A DNA stretch of 64,000 nucleotides from Streptococcus mitis. Lineage in GTDB: Bacteria; Bacillota; Bacilli; Lactobacillales; Streptococcaceae. Shown piece by piece: positions 15,819 to 26,295 of the stretch. Location: the NCBI RefSeq assembly GCF_002860865.1, contig NZ_PKIE01000001.1, forward strand, positions 310,001 to 374,000, given 5' to 3'. The first letter of the stretch is position 1. Each line of letters starts with the position of its first letter. The position numbers and the translations under genes are program-made. Below the pieces are notes generated by a model, which had not been told where the DNA came from, searched no databases, and worked only from the letters and a program-made list of their open reading frames with translations.

Positions 15819-17801
15819 ATGAAATTAAAATTATGTATCATTGGATTCTTCTTCTGTTTGATTGCTGCAATTGGTTGGGTCACTATTAGCGATACAGAAA
15901 TGCCCATACCTTTACCAATTGATGGTGCTTTTTCTATTCAAGGAAAAAGCAATCTTTCAAATAACGAAATATACGAAATGGTTCGTGATTTATCAAAATC
16001 GGAAAAGGTTACCATTTACAAGCCCATCGTTCAGAGTTCGGGTCAGTTGAGGTATGTAAATTTTGATGATGTAAATAATGAACAATTAAAGTCAACACCA
16101 ATAATAGGGATGTATTACACCCTTGGGAAAATGGATATAGATAGTTTGAAACCACTTACGATGACGGGGTTGCAAACAGTATATATGGCTTATCCTTGGT
16201 ATATAGGAGGAATCTTACAATTTACTGGAACTTTAAGAATACTGTTAATGGGTTCAATTTACTTAACTTTATTAGTTGTGTTATTTGTTGTTAGAACGAA
16301 GCAGATTAAAGAAGGAGTGATACGACGTTCTTTGGGATTGCCTGTATACGATCTAAGAAGAGATTATGGTATTTCTCTTATTTTTGAACTGATTATGATG
16401 GCTTTATTGATGATTTCTTACAGTTCTTTTTTGGGAAATGGTTTCTTCACCTATAGTTCTAAGTTATTTTTCTCTCTGATTTTAACGAATTTTATACTAT
16501 TTCAAATCATTGATCTCATCACCTTTGTTTTATTTTGGTTGACGATTCAGGTTGAAAAGCCTATTGAAATTATTAAAAACAAGGCAAAAAATAAACTTAT
16601 TTTTGTCGTATGGCTTGCCATTATTTCGATTATTATCCTTATCTCAGGAGTTTTTTTACAAGAAACAAAGAGTAGTCAATCCAGTATTAACATTCAGATA
16701 CAGAATTTAGTACCATGGGACACAGTAAAAGACTGGAGAAGGATTGAGTTCCTTGGAATTGAAAGTAACTCTACTAAAAATGGAGAAGTTAATGATTCGG
16801 ATGGTCAGTATCTACAGATAGCTGCTTCCTTAAAAAACTTAGATTATTTATATATAGATCGATCCTCAGCATATGTTCCAGATTTCATGAAAACTTCACA
16901 TGTTATGGAAAATTTTTCTAAACAATTAGAAAATGACGGAATAACGAATCCAGAAATAAATAAAGAGTTGATTTATATCAATCAAACAGGTGCTAACCTA
17001 CAAAATAAAGTGAATGGAACAAACTATCATCTTTTAGATAATAAGATAGCAACCATTTATATTCCTGAGAAATGGAAAGAAAATCAGAAATCTATTGAGA
17101 ATACAGTTGTAGCAGAACAATTTATTGGAACAAACTATACAAAAGAAGAAATTGCAGTACAAATAATTCCTGATGGTGATAAAATTTTTTATTTCAATGA
17201 AGATGCTGATGATAATCATAAAATGAAAGAGCTTTTACCAATGGCAAGTGTAGCAGATAGCACAGATAACATTGTTGTTGTGTTAGATACGGACAAAATG
17301 ATTGAAAACAACAAGTTTTCTTTGGCTAGTAATATAACAACTAAGTCTCTTTTTAGTCCTGAGGCGGTAAATAAAATAAATGAAATGGCTACCCAGTTGA
17401 ATGTTTCAATGAATCCAGTAGATGTTTACCAAATTGTGAAATTAAAGATCCAGTCCTTAGAGCACCAAATTCTACTTTCACAAATTTTGCAGAAGATAAT
17501 TTACAGTATTGTCTTTATACTCATTTATCAATATGTCCAACTTTATATTACCCTAAAACAGAATGAATATGTGAAGAAAATCATTTTAGGTCTGTCAAAA
17601 ACATATATAGCAATTTCAAGTCTCAAGTATTTTATGATGACTATTACAATCGTTATCCTATTTACATTTCTTATGACAGGTCAAATAGAGTTGCTATATA
17701 TTGGTCTTGCTTCTCTGCTCGTTTTGATGTTGTCAATAATCATGAGTTTTAGAAAATTATCTGAAAGCTACACTAAAATTTTAAAAGGAGATGAAACATG
17801 A
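15819..17801 (+). CDS. Bacteriocin-associated integral membrane protein (DUF1430 type)
   Basis: A 660-residue membrane protein. It has one N-terminal transmembrane segment (about 5-25), an outside domain, several segments between about 140 and 285, a large extracytoplasmic domain (about 290-560) and a further cluster at the C-terminus. This is the permease that accompanies lactococcin 972-type bacteriocins and is thought to give immunity or export together with the ATPase. The ATG at 15819 is chosen; upstream TTG is open but unlikely. The stop overlaps the next start by four bases (ATGA). Confidence 0.85.
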   Translation: MKLKLCIIGFFFCLIAAIGWVTISDTEMPIPLPIDGAFSIQGKSNLSNNEIYEMVRDLSKSEKVTIYKPIVQSSGQLRYVNFDDVNNEQLKSTPIIGMYYTLGKMDIDSLKPLTMTGLQTVYMAYPWYIGGILQFTGTLRILLMGSIYLTLLVVLFVVRTKQIKEGVIRRSLGLPVYDLRRDYGISLIFELIMMALLMISYSSFLGNGFFTYSSKLFFSLILTNFILFQIIDLITFVLFWLTIQVEKPIEIIKNKAKNKLIFVVWLAIISIIILISGVFLQETKSSQSSINIQIQNLVPWDTVKDWRRIEFLGIESNSTKNGEVNDSDGQYLQIAASLKNLDYLYIDRSSAYVPDFMKTSHVMENFSKQLENDGITNPEINKELIYINQTGANLQNKVNGTNYHLLDNKIATIYIPEKWKENQKSIENTVVAEQFIGTNYTKEEIAVQIIPDGDKIFYFNEDADDNHKMKELLPMASVADSTDNIVVVLDTDKMIENNKFSLASNITTKSLFSPEAVNKINEMATQLNVSMNPVDVYQIVKLKIQSLEHQILLSQILQKIIYSIVFILIYQYVQLYITLKQNEYVKKIILGLSKTYIAISSLKYFMMTITIVILFTFLMTGQIELLYIGLASLLVLMLSIIMSFRKLSESYTKILKGDET

Positions 17802-18421
17802 CAATTGACCTTTTGAACGTTTCAAAAAGTTTCGGCTCAAAGAAGATCTTTACAGACTTAAATTTAAAATTTGAATCTGGAAAAAGTTATGCATTGATTG
17901 GAGGTTCTGGCTCTGGTAAAAGTACCCTTCTTAATATTATAGGAAGATTAGAAAAAATTGACAGTGGGAATGTTTTAGTTGATAAACAAGATATTTGGAA
18001 GATAAAAGAAAGAACTTTTTTTAAAAATACTGTTGGATATGTATTTCAGAATTATTCTTTAATAGATAACAAAACAGTATATGATAATTTGAAACTTATC
18101 ACTAAAGACAAAAAAACAATAACTGATGTACTTGAAAAAGTAGGACTGTCAAGTGACTATTTACATCAAAAAATATATGAATTGTCTGGAGGGCAGGCTC
18201 AACGTGTAGCTATTGCCAGAATGTTAATGAAACCACGTAAAATTATCTTAGCAGATGAGCCTACAGGAGCTTTAGATGGTGAGATTGGAAAAGAAATTAT
18301 TCGTTTATTATTGAATGAAAGAGATGAAGATAAATATGTCATTATAGCGACGCATGATCCAGCTGTCTATAACGAAGTTGATGTGATCATTGATATGAAA
18401 GATATAGGGGATAATGTATGA
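17798..18421 (+). CDS. ABC transporter ATPase of the bacteriocin operon
   Basis: A 207-residue ATP-binding protein with Walker A GGSGSGKST, signature LSGGQ and Walker B IILADEPTGALD, the MacB/LolD-like subclass. AAAAGGAG precedes the ATG. It overlaps both neighbours by four bases, so the permease, ATPase and last gene are translationally coupled. It energises the DUF1430 membrane partner, probably for bacteriocin immunity or export. Confidence 0.93.
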   Translation: MTIDLLNVSKSFGSKKIFTDLNLKFESGKSYALIGGSGSGKSTLLNIIGRLEKIDSGNVLVDKQDIWKIKERTFFKNTVGYVFQNYSLIDNKTVYDNLKLITKDKKTITDVLEKVGLSSDYLHQKIYELSGGQAQRVAIARMLMKPRKIILADEPTGALDGEIGKEIIRLLLNERDEDKYVIIATHDPAVYNEVDVIIDMKDIGDNV

Positions 18422-18918
18422 AAAAGATAATTTATATTGCTTTGATCTTTGTAGCTGGAATGCTTGCCATTTTCTTCTTTGGAAAACAAATGATCACAAA
18501 AGAAAATACCAATAAACCAACACTGGAGTTAATAGTCTATACGCTTTCTTCTACTGATACAGAAAAATGGAATAAAGTGAAACAAGTAGAAACGGAAGAA
18601 GCTACATATATCATAACTGTGAAAGAAGTAGCGTCTTCAGAAGAAGTATTTTCAAACATCATTGCAAATGGAGCTGCTGCGGGGTTCGGAGTTCGTGAAG
18701 AAGAAGTGAAGCAATTTAATAATAATTTAGGAGACACTATTGAGGACTCTAAGCATAATAAACTCATTGGAATAGAATTTTTTACTTTTTCTAATGCTGA
18801 CGAGGGATTTGTAGTAGCAAATTTTGACTACGGTAGTGAAGAGTTGAATTCTCAGAAAAAAGATATGAAAGAGTTATATAAAAAAATATATGAATCTTTT
18901 AAAGAAAAGAATAAATGA
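18418..18918 (+). CDS. Membrane-anchored protein of the bacteriocin operon
   Basis: A 166-residue protein with an N-terminal transmembrane anchor (about residues 4-22) and an outside domain rich in Glu, Lys and Thr. There is no lipobox cysteine. The outside part has alternating strands and helices (TLELIVYTLSS, EATYIITVKEV, IGIEFFTFSNADEGFVV). I do not recognise the family. Its four-base overlap with the ATPase makes it part of the operon, and a role in self-immunity is a reasonable guess without direct evidence. Confidence 0.7.
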   Translation: MKKIIYIALIFVAGMLAIFFFGKQMITKENTNKPTLELIVYTLSSTDTEKWNKVKQVETEEATYIITVKEVASSEEVFSNIIANGAAAGFGVREEEVKQFNNNLGDTIEDSKHNKLIGIEFFTFSNADEGFVVANFDYGSEELNSQKKDMKELYKKIYESFKEKNK

Positions 18919-19008
18919 TTGTGTTATAATCCTTATATTTTGTTATGGTTTGTTAATTGATTTTTGCATATCTTATTTCAACATACTATAAAATAAAACA
19001 TAAGAAAA

Positions 19009-19042
19009 CGAGTATCTCCAACTACGGCAATACTCGATTTTT
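19009..19042. terminator. Bidirectional terminator between bacteriocin operon and gor
   Basis: A perfect 7-bp stem (CGAGTAT 19009-19015, ATACTCG 19030-19036) with a 14-nt loop is followed by five T and preceded by A-rich sequence, so it can serve both convergent units. Confidence 0.7.
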
Positions 19043-19083
19043 GATATTTAGAAGTGTTTTTTGCTCTGCTTCTTTTATTTCGA

Positions 19084-20430
19084 TTAACGCATAGTTACAA
19101 ATTCTTCAGATGCAGTTGGGTGAATCGCAACAGTTGCATCAAAGTCAGCCTTGGTTGCTCCCATTTTGATAGCAACAGCAAATCCTTGAATCATTTCATC
19201 AACACCATAGCCAATTCCATGAAGTCCGACAACTTTTTCTTCTGAACCAGCTGTGATCAATTTGAAACGGGATTCTTGTCTATTGCTAGTAACGGCAGAG
19301 TACATAGATGCAAAGCTTGATTTGTAAACCTTGATTTGGTCTTGACCGTATTCTTTAATAGCTTGCTCTTCGGTCAATCCAACCGTTCCGATAGCAGGGT
19401 GTGAAAAGACAACGGTTGGAATAGTTGAGTAGTCCATTTTAGCAGTTGTTTTTCCGTTAAAGAGACGTTCAGATAGGGTACGCCCAGCCTTGATAGCAAC
19501 TGGAGTCAGTTCCTTTTCACCTGTTACATCACCTAGAGCGTAGATTCCTTCAACAACAGTATTTTGGTATTCATCCACTTGGATAAAGCCACGTTCGTTC
19601 AGAGTGACTCCAGCTTTTTCAAGTTGCAAGCCCTTAACGTTTGGACGGCGACCCGTAGCCCAGATAACTTGGCTAGCTGTGTGACTAGTACCATCTTCAA
19701 AATGAATGGTAATGCCTTCAGCAGTTTTTTCTAACTTGACAGGGACTTTGTGAGTATGAAGTGGTAAGTTTGTTCTTTCCATTTCCTTGACCAAACCTTC
19801 AACGATGTAGGAATCAAAACCACGTAAAGGGCGATCACGGCGAACAAAGAGGTCTGTCTTGACACCAAAAGTGTGGAGTACGCCAGCCAATTCAACGGCG
19901 ATATAACCAGCGCCTAGAATAGCAACTGGCTCTGGCAATTCTTCCCAAGCAAATACATCATCAGAAGAGCCACCTAGCTCAGCACCAGGAATATTAGGAA
20001 TACTTGGATGGGCACCTGTCGCAATCACGATATGTTTAGCACGAATCAGTTCATCATTTACGCTGACAGTATGAGAATCTACAAATTCAGCATGACCTTC
20101 AATTAAGTCTACACCGTTACGTTTAAAACTGCCATCATAAGAAGAACGAGCGCGATCGATGTAGGCTTCACGATTGCGACGTAGGGTTGCAAAGTCAAAG
20201 TTAAGATCAGTATTCTTAAAGCCGTAGTCTTCTCCAAATTGATGGAAAGTCTCAGCGATTTGCGCCCCGTACCACATGATTTTTTTCGGAACACAGCCGA
20301 CATTGACACAGGTTCCACCTAGTTTCTTTTCCTCAATAACGGCTGCTTTAGCTCCGTGTTCACCAGCACGGTTCATGGTAGCAATTCCTCCGCTACCTCC
20401 ACCGATAGCGATGATATCGTATTCTCTCAT
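19084..20430 (-). CDS. gor: Glutathione-disulfide reductase
   Basis: A 448-residue FAD and NADPH-dependent oxidoreductase. The FAD motif GGGSGG lies at residues 10-15, and the redox-active pair Cys41/Cys46 lies in GGTCVNVGC. An NADPH-binding [11 protein letters not shown] segment and the C-terminal [13 protein letters not shown] end (here [11 protein letters not shown]) are present. It reduces imported glutathione disulfide, since streptococci of this group take up glutathione. A purine-rich ribosome-binding site (AAGGAG) precedes the start. It is divergent from the efflux operon. Confidence 0.95.
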   Translation of the reverse strand: MREYDIIAIGGGSGGIATMNRAGEHGAKAAVIEEKKLGGTCVNVGCVPKKIMWYGAQIAETFHQFGEDYGFKNTDLNFDFATLRRNREAYIDRARSSYDGSFKRNGVDLIEGHAEFVDSHTVSVNDELIRAKHIVIATGAHPSIPNIPGAELGGSSDDVFAWEELPEPVAILGAGYIAVELAGVLHTFGVKTDLFVRRDRPLRGFDSYIVEGLVKEMERTNLPLHTHKVPVKLEKTAEGITIHFEDGTSHTASQVIWATGRRPNVKGLQLEKAGVTLNERGFIQVDEYQNTVVEGIYALGDVTGEKELTPVAIKAGRTLSERLFNGKTTAKMDYSTIPTVVFSHPAIGTVGLTEEQAIKEYGQDQIKVYKSSFASMYSAVTSNRQESRFKLITAGSEEKVVGLHGIGYGVDEMIQGFAVAIKMGATKADFDATVAIHPTASEEFVTMR

Positions 20431-20625
20431 TGAAAACTCCTTTGTACTCTTTTAAATAGTCGAGTGTCATTTTTTGATAGTCATATTCTATCTTTTTTTT
20501 GATTTGATTGCAAAAATCTGCTACGTACAAAAAAATTCAAGAAAAGGCTTGCAAAAAAGAAAAATAAAGTGTATGATATAACTAGTACAATGATTGTAAA
20601 ATGAATCCCGAACAATAATTAAATC

Positions 20626-20664
20626 CTGAAATGTCATTATTTCGTTCTGAAATGTTATTGTTTC
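20626..20664. promoter_or_regulatory. ComE-box-like direct repeat
   Basis: An 18-bp sequence occurs twice (20626-20643 and 20647-20664) with two differences and a 21-bp period. On the minus strand each copy begins with ACATTTCAG, separated by exactly 12 bp. The pneumococcal ComE site is aCAnTTcaG-N12-aCAgTTgaG. The right copy overlaps the -35 region of the efflux operon promoter. Confidence 0.5.
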
Positions 20665-20686
20665 AAATTGATAATTTTTGTATAAT
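20658..20686 (+). promoter_or_regulatory. Promoter of the MacAB-like efflux operon
   Basis: TTGTTT (20658-20663) and TATAAT (20681-20686) are spaced by 17 bp, 36 bp upstream of the first ATG. Confidence 0.65.
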
Positions 20687-20722
20687 ATTGTTAAGAACTT
20701 TAAATCAAAAAGGAGTTTCATT

Positions 20723-21925
20723 ATGAAAAAGAATGGTAAAGCTAAAAAGTGGCAATTGTATGCAGCAATTGGTGCTGCAAGTGTAGTTGTATTGGGTGCT
20801 GGGGGGATTTTACTCTTTAGACAACCTTCTCAGACTGCTGTAAAAGATGAGGCTACTCATCTTGTTGTTGCCAAGGAAGGAAGCGTGGCATCCTCTGTTT
20901 TATTGTCAGGGACAGTAACAGCAAAAAATGAACAGTATGTTTATTTTGACGCTAGTAAGGGAGATTTAGATGAAATCCTTGTTTCTGTGGGCGATAAGGT
21001 CAGCGAAGGGCAGGCTTTAGTCAAGTACAGTAGTTCAGAAGCGCAGGCGGCCTATGATTCAGCTAGCCGAGCAGTCGCTAAGGCAGATCGTCATATCAAT
21101 GAACTCAATCAAGCACGAAATGAAGCCGCTTCAGCTCCGGCTCCTCAAGCCTCTACGCCAGCAGGAGGAGAAGATGCAACGGTGCAAAGCCCAACTCCAG
21201 TGGCTGGAAATTCTGTTGCTTCTATTGACGCTCAGTTGGGTGATGCCCGTGATGCTCGTGCAGATGCAGCAGCACAATTAAGTAAGGCTCAAAGTCAGTT
21301 AGATGCAATGACGGTTCTCAGTACCCTAGAGGGAACTGTGGTCGAAGTCAACCACAATGTTTCTAAATCTCCAACAGGAGCTAGCCAAGTAGTCGTTCAT
21401 GTCGTAAGTAATGAAAACTTGCAAGTTAAGGGAGAACTATCTGAATATAACCTCGCCAACCTATCTGTAGGTCAAGAAGTAACCTTTACTTCTAAAGTTT
21501 ATCAAGATAAAAGCTGGACTGGTAAGCTTAGCTATATTTCTGACTACCCTAAAAACAATGGAGAAGCAGCAAGTGCAGCTGCAGCAGCAGGCGGTAACTC
21601 TGGTTCTAAATATCCATATACCATCGATGTTACAAGTGAAATCGGTGACTTGAAACAAGGATTCTCAGTAAGTGTTGAGGTTAAGAATAAGAGTAAAGCT
21701 ATTCTGGTTCCACTAACAAGTGTTGTGACTGAAAATGATAAGAACTATGTCTGGGTACTTGACGAGCAGAAAAAGGCCAAGAAAGTGGAAGTCGGTTTGG
21801 GAAATGCTGATGCAGACAACCAAGAAATCACTTCAGGTCTGACAAATGGAGTCAAGGTCATCAGTAACCCAACGTCTTCTCTAGAGGAAGGAAAAGAGGT
21901 GAAGGCTGATGAAGAAACTAATTAG
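20723..21925 (+). CDS. Periplasmic-adaptor-like (membrane fusion) protein of an ABC efflux system
   Basis: A 400-residue extracytoplasmic protein anchored by an N-terminal hydrophobic segment (about residues 9-28). It has the HlyD/MacA plan: a lipoyl/barrel-sandwich half around residues 45-110, a coiled coil rich in Ala, Gln and Asp with a Pro-rich insert (about 110-200), then the second lipoyl half and beta-barrel. The ATG at 20723 follows AAAAAGGAG; an upstream open extension lacks one. In pneumococcus the equivalent three-gene system is linked to resistance to antimicrobial peptides and some antibiotics. It overlaps the next gene by 17 bp. Confidence 0.9.
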   Translation: MKKNGKAKKWQLYAAIGAASVVVLGAGGILLFRQPSQTAVKDEATHLVVAKEGSVASSVLLSGTVTAKNEQYVYFDASKGDLDEILVSVGDKVSEGQALVKYSSSEAQAAYDSASRAVAKADRHINELNQARNEAASAPAPQASTPAGGEDATVQSPTPVAGNSVASIDAQLGDARDARADAAAQLSKAQSQLDAMTVLSTLEGTVVEVNHNVSKSPTGASQVVVHVVSNENLQVKGELSEYNLANLSVGQEVTFTSKVYQDKSWTGKLSYISDYPKNNGEAASAAAAAGGNSGSKYPYTIDVTSEIGDLKQGFSVSVEVKNKSKAILVPLTSVVTENDKNYVWVLDEQKKAKKVEVGLGNADADNQEITSGLTNGVKVISNPTSSLEEGKEVKADEETN

Positions 21926-22610
21926 TTTAAAAAATATCTGCAGAAGTTACCGGAATGGTGACCAAGAGCTGCAGGTTCTCAAAAATATCAACCTAGAAGT
22001 GAATGAGGGTGAGTTTGTTGCCATCATGGGACCATCGGGTTCTGGTAAGTCTACTCTAATGAATACCATTGGCATGTTGGATACACCAACCAGTGGAGAG
22101 TATTATCTTGAAGGCCAAGAAGTGGCTGGACTTGGTGAAAAACAACTAGCCAAGGTCCGTAACCAACAAATCGGATTTGTCTTTCAGCAGTTCTTTCTTC
22201 TATCCAAACTCAATGCTTTGCAAAATGTAGAATTGCCCTTGATTTACGCAGGAGTTTCGTCTTCAAAACGTCGTAAGTTGGCTGAGGAGTATTTAGAAAA
22301 GGTTGAATTGACTGAGCGTAGTCATCATTTGCCTTCGGAATTATCTGGAGGTCAAAAGCAACGTGTAGCTATCGCGCGTGCATTGGTAAACAATCCTTCT
22401 ATTATCCTAGCGGACGAACCGACAGGAGCCTTGGATACTAAAACAGGGAATCAAATTATGCAACTATTGGTTGACTTGAATAAAGAAGGAAAAACCATTA
22501 TCATGGTAACGCATGAGCCTGAAATCGCTGCTTATGCTAAACGCCAGATTGTCATTCGAGATGGAGTTATTTCATCTGATAGTGCTCAGTTAGAAAAGGA
22601 GGAAAACTAA
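21909..22610 (+). CDS. MacB-type ABC transporter ATP-binding protein
   Basis: A 233-residue ATPase with Walker A GPSGSGKST, Q-loop FVFQQFFLL, signature LSGGQKQR and Walker B IILADEPTGALD. It is the nucleotide-binding subunit for the permease one base downstream, with the membrane fusion protein upstream. Its sequence belongs to the LolD/MacB group, which drives mechanotransmission-type efflux rather than classical import. Confidence 0.96.
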   Translation: MKKLISLKNICRSYRNGDQELQVLKNINLEVNEGEFVAIMGPSGSGKSTLMNTIGMLDTPTSGEYYLEGQEVAGLGEKQLAKVRNQQIGFVFQQFFLLSKLNALQNVELPLIYAGVSSSKRRKLAEEYLEKVELTERSHHLPSELSGGQKQRVAIARALVNNPSIILADEPTGALDTKTGNQIMQLLVDLNKEGKTIIMVTHEPEIAAYAKRQIVIRDGVISSDSAQLEKEEN

Positions 22611-22611
22611 G

Positions 22612-23871
22612 ATGCAGAATCTGAAATTTGCCTTTTCATCTATCATGGCTCACAAGATGCGTTCTTTGCTTACCATGATTGGGATTATTATCGGTGTTTC
22701 ATCAGTTGTTGTGATTATGGCTCTAGGTGATTCCCTATCTCGTCAACTCAACAAAGATATGACCAAATCTCAGAAGAATATTAGTGTCTTTTTCTCTTCT
22801 AAAAAAAGCAAAGATGGATCTTTTACTCAGAAACAATCAGCTTTTACGGTTTCTGGAAAAGAAGAGGAAGTTCATGTTGAACCGCCAAAACCGCAAGAAT
22901 CCTGGGTTAAAGAGGCAGCCAAACTCAAGGGAGTGGATAATTACTATGTAACCAACTCAACTAACGCCATCTTGACTTATAAAGATAAAAAGGTTGAAAA
23001 TGCCAATTTGACAGGCGGGAATAGAACCTATATGGACGCTGTTAAGAATGAAATCATTGCAGGTCGTAGTCTGAGAGAGCAAGATTTCAAAGAGTTTGCA
23101 AGTGTTATTTTGCTTGATGAAGAATTGTCCATTAGTTTATTTGGCTCTCCTCAAGAGGCTATTAACAAGGTTGTAGAAGTCAATGGATTTAGTTACCGGG
23201 TCATTGGGGTTTATACTAGTCCAGAGGCTAAACGTTCAAAAATATATGGTTTTGGTGGCTTGCCCATTACTACAAATACTTCCCTTGCTGCGAATTTTAA
23301 TGTAGATGAAATAGCTAATATTGTCTTTCGAGTGAATGACACAAGCTTGACTCAAACTCTGGGTCCAGAATTAGCACGAAAAATGACAGAGCTTGCTGGC
23401 TTGCAACAGGGAGAATATCAAGTGGCGGATGAGTCAGCTGCATTTGCAGAAGTTCAACAATCGTTTAGTTTTATGACGACGGTTATTAGTGCCATTGCAG
23501 GAATTTCTCTCTTTGTTGGAGGAACTGGTGTTATGAACATTATGCTGGTTTCTGTTACAGAGCGTACCCGTGAGATTGGTCTCCGTAAGGCTTTGGGTGC
23601 AACGCGTGCCAATATTTTAATTCAGTTTTTGATTGAATCCATGATTTTGACCTTGCTTGGTGGAGTCATTGGTCTAACCATTGCGACAGGCTTAACCGCT
23701 ATAGCTGGTCTACTCTTGCAAGGATTGATAGCTGGTATAGAAGTAGGAGTATCAATTCCAGTTGCCCTATTTAGTCTTGCAGTTTCGGCTAGTGTGGGTA
23801 TGATTTTTGGAGTCTTGCCAGCCAACAAGGCATCGAAACTTGATCCGATTGAAGCCCTTCGATATGAATAA
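22612..23871 (+). CDS. MacB-type ABC transporter permease
   Basis: A 419-residue permease with one N-terminal transmembrane segment (about 18-40), a large extracytoplasmic domain (about 45-280) and three C-terminal segments (about 290-415), the FtsX/MacB topology. The motifs MIGIIIGVSSVV and VTERTREIGLRKALGA are typical. It completes the tripartite system with the two preceding genes. An AAGGAGGAAAA ribosome-binding site lies directly upstream. Confidence 0.95.
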   Translation: MQNLKFAFSSIMAHKMRSLLTMIGIIIGVSSVVVIMALGDSLSRQLNKDMTKSQKNISVFFSSKKSKDGSFTQKQSAFTVSGKEEEVHVEPPKPQESWVKEAAKLKGVDNYYVTNSTNAILTYKDKKVENANLTGGNRTYMDAVKNEIIAGRSLREQDFKEFASVILLDEELSISLFGSPQEAINKVVEVNGFSYRVIGVYTSPEAKRSKIYGFGGLPITTNTSLAANFNVDEIANIVFRVNDTSLTQTLGPELARKMTELAGLQQGEYQVADESAAFAEVQQSFSFMTTVISAIAGISLFVGGTGVMNIMLVSVTERTREIGLRKALGATRANILIQFLIESMILTLLGGVIGLTIATGLTAIAGLLLQGLIAGIEVGVSIPVALFSLAVSASVGMIFGVLPANKASKLDPIEALRYE

Positions 23872-23994
23872 GATCAACAAGATGGACGCTTGTCTATCTT
23901 GTTTTTGTATAGATTTCCCTATCGAAAATCCTTAAAAATGTGATATAATGAAGTGTTAGAAAAACAGGTTTCATTTGCCTGGAAAGGAAAAATT

Positions 23995-25992
23995 ATGTCT
24001 GAAAAGAATTTTTATATTACAACGCCGATTTACTATCCATCTGGAAAACTGCATATCGGTTCTGCCTACACAACCATCGCTTGTGATGTCCTAGCACGTT
24101 ACAAACGCCTGATGGGCTACGATGTCTTTTATCTGACAGGTCTTGATGAACATGGTCAGAAAATCCAGCAGAAAGCAGAAGAAGCTGGAATTACTCCTCA
24201 AGCCTATGTTGATGGGATGGCAGTTGGAGTTAAAGAACTCTGGCAATTACTCGATATCTCATACGATAAATTTATCCGTACGACTGATGACTACCATGAA
24301 AAAGTTGTCGCACAAGTCTTTGAGCGCTTACTTGCTCAAGATGATATTTACTTGGGTGAATACTCTGGTTGGTACTCAGTCTCAGATGAGGAATTCTTTA
24401 CAGAAAGCCAGCTTGCGGAAGTTTTCCATGACGAAGCTGGAAATGTAACTGGGGGTATTGCTCCATCAGGTCACGAAGTAGAATGGGTTTCTGAAGAATC
24501 ATACTTCCTTCGTCTCAGCAAATACCAAGATCGTTTGGTGGAATTTTTCAAGTCCCATCCTGAATTTATCACTCCAGATGGTCGTCTGAATGAAATGCTT
24601 CGCAACTTCATCGAACCTGGTTTGGAAGATTTGGCGGTTTCTCGTACAACCTTTACATGGGGGGTACCAGTTCCATCAAATCCAAAACACGTTGTCTACG
24701 TTTGGATTGATGCCCTTCTTAACTATGCGACAGCTCTTGGATACGGTCAAGATGAACATGGTAACTTTGACAAATTCTGGAATGGCACAGTCTTCCATAT
24801 GGTAGGGAAAGACATCCTTCGATTCCACTCAATCTACTGGCCAATCCTTCTTATGATGTTGGATATCAAATTGCCAGAACGTTTGATTGCCCATGGTTGG
24901 TTCGTCATGAAAGATGGCAAAATGTCTAAGTCAAAAGGGAATGTCGTATACCCTGAAATGTTGGTAGAGCGTTATGGACTAGATCCGCTTCGTTACTACC
25001 TCATGCGTAGCCTTCCAGTTGGTTCAGACGGAACCTTTACTCCAGAAGATTATGTAGGACGTATCAACTATGAATTAGCCAATGACCTTGGAAACCTCCT
25101 CAACCGTACGGTTTCTATGATTAATAAGTACTTTGATGGGCAAATCCCAGCCTATGAAGAGGGCGTGACAGAATTTGACAATGCTCTTGATCAAGTAGTT
25201 GCTGAATCAATCGCTGACTACCATACTCACATGGAAGCAGTTGACTACCCACGTGCCCTTGAAGCAGTCTGGACCCTTATCTCTCGTACCAATAAATACA
25301 TTGATGAAACAGCTCCATGGGTATTGGCTAAGGATGAAGCTCATCGTGACCAATTAGCAAGTGTTATGAGCCACTTGGCAGCCAGCCTTCGTGTCGTAGC
25401 TCACTTGATTGAGCCGTTTATGATGGAAACCAGTCGTGCAGTTTTGACTCAACTTGGCTTGGATGAAGTAGCGAGCCTTGAGAACTTGAAATTGGCTGAT
25501 TTCCCTGCAGGTGTGACTGTAGTTGCTAAGGGAACACCAATTTTCCCACGTCTGGATATGGAAGAAGAAATCGCCTATATCAAGGAACAAATGGAAGGCA
25601 ACAAACCAGCTGTAGAAAAAGAATGGAATCCAGATGAAGTTGAACTCAAACTTAACAAGGAAGAAATCAAGTTTGAAGACTTTGACAAGGTTGAAATCCG
25701 TGTCGCAGAAGTCAAAGAAGTTTCTAAAGTGGAAGGTTCTGACAAGTTGCTTCAATTCCGCTTAGATGCTGGTGATGGTGAAGATCGTCAAATCCTCTCA
25801 GGAATTGCAAAATATTATCCAAATGAACAAGAATTGGTCGGCAAGAAAGTTCAAATCGTTGCCAATCTAAAACCTCGTAAGATGATGAAGAAATATGTCA
25901 GCCAAGGGATGATTCTCTCAGCTGAACATGATGGACAATTAACTCTTCTCACAGTTGATCCAGCTGTACCAAATGGAAGTGTGATTGGGTAA
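23995..25992 (+). CDS. metG: Methionyl-tRNA synthetase
   Basis: A 665-residue class I synthetase. HIGS occupies residues 20-23 and KMSKS residues 309-313. The zinc-binding knuckle typical of one subgroup is absent from the connective peptide, as in Bacillus-type enzymes. A C-terminal tRNA-binding OB-fold domain (from about 560, with [12 protein letters not shown] and [17 protein letters not shown]) is present. The ATG at 23995 follows GGAAAGGAAAA; an upstream in-frame extension is unlikely. A TATAAT lies at about 23943. Confidence 0.97.
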   Translation: MSEKNFYITTPIYYPSGKLHIGSAYTTIACDVLARYKRLMGYDVFYLTGLDEHGQKIQQKAEEAGITPQAYVDGMAVGVKELWQLLDISYDKFIRTTDDYHEKVVAQVFERLLAQDDIYLGEYSGWYSVSDEEFFTESQLAEVFHDEAGNVTGGIAPSGHEVEWVSEESYFLRLSKYQDRLVEFFKSHPEFITPDGRLNEMLRNFIEPGLEDLAVSRTTFTWGVPVPSNPKHVVYVWIDALLNYATALGYGQDEHGNFDKFWNGTVFHMVGKDILRFHSIYWPILLMMLDIKLPERLIAHGWFVMKDGKMSKSKGNVVYPEMLVERYGLDPLRYYLMRSLPVGSDGTFTPEDYVGRINYELANDLGNLLNRTVSMINKYFDGQIPAYEEGVTEFDNALDQVVAESIADYHTHMEAVDYPRALEAVWTLISRTNKYIDETAPWVLAKDEAHRDQLASVMSHLAASLRVVAHLIEPFMMETSRAVLTQLGLDEVASLENLKLADFPAGVTVVAKGTPIFPRLDMEEEIAYIKEQMEGNKPAVEKEWNPDEVELKLNKEEIKFEDFDKVEIRVAEVKEVSKVEGSDKLLQFRLDAGDGEDRQILSGIAKYYPNEQELVGKKVQIVANLKPRKMMKKYVSQGMILSAEHDGQLTLLTVDPAVPNGSVIG

Positions 25993-25998
25993 CAATAG

Positions 25999-26030
25999 AC
26001 AGGACTAGTTCATGCTAGTTCTGTTTTTTA
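25999..26030 (+). terminator. Terminator of metG
   Basis: A 10-bp stem (ACAGGACTAG, 25999-26008, with CTAGTTCTGT, 26015-26024, one G-U) is followed by T-rich sequence. Confidence 0.85.
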
Positions 26031-26033
26031 TTT

Positions 26034-26139
26034 AGACTCAATGAAAATCAAAAAGCAAACTAGGAAGCTAGCCACAGGGTGTACTTGAGTACGGTAAGGC
26101 GACGCTGACGTGGTTTGAAGAGATTTTCGAAGAGTATAA
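26034..26139. repeat. BOX element, C-A orientation
   Basis: About 106 bp in the opposite orientation to the copies at 4724 and 14292, beginning ACTCAATGAAAATC and ending with GCGACGCTGACGTGGTTTG and GAGTATA. The B module is absent. Confidence 0.9.
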
Positions 26140-26260
26140 CTATTCTGATTTACATACTATCAGGGAAGCAGTATCCCATAATTGACGGCACGCTAGTAGG
26201 TACTATAAAATGGACTAGAGTACTTTTTTGATTGGGTATAAAACATCATAGAGAATAAAA

Positions 26261-26295
26261 AATAGGTTAGGATTTTTTCTCCTAACCTATTTTTA
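26261..26295. terminator. Terminator of the hemolysin III-like operon
   Basis: A perfect 12-bp stem (AATAGGTTAGGA, 26261-26272, with 26280-26291) flanked by A and T runs lies just after the minus-strand stop. Confidence 0.85.
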
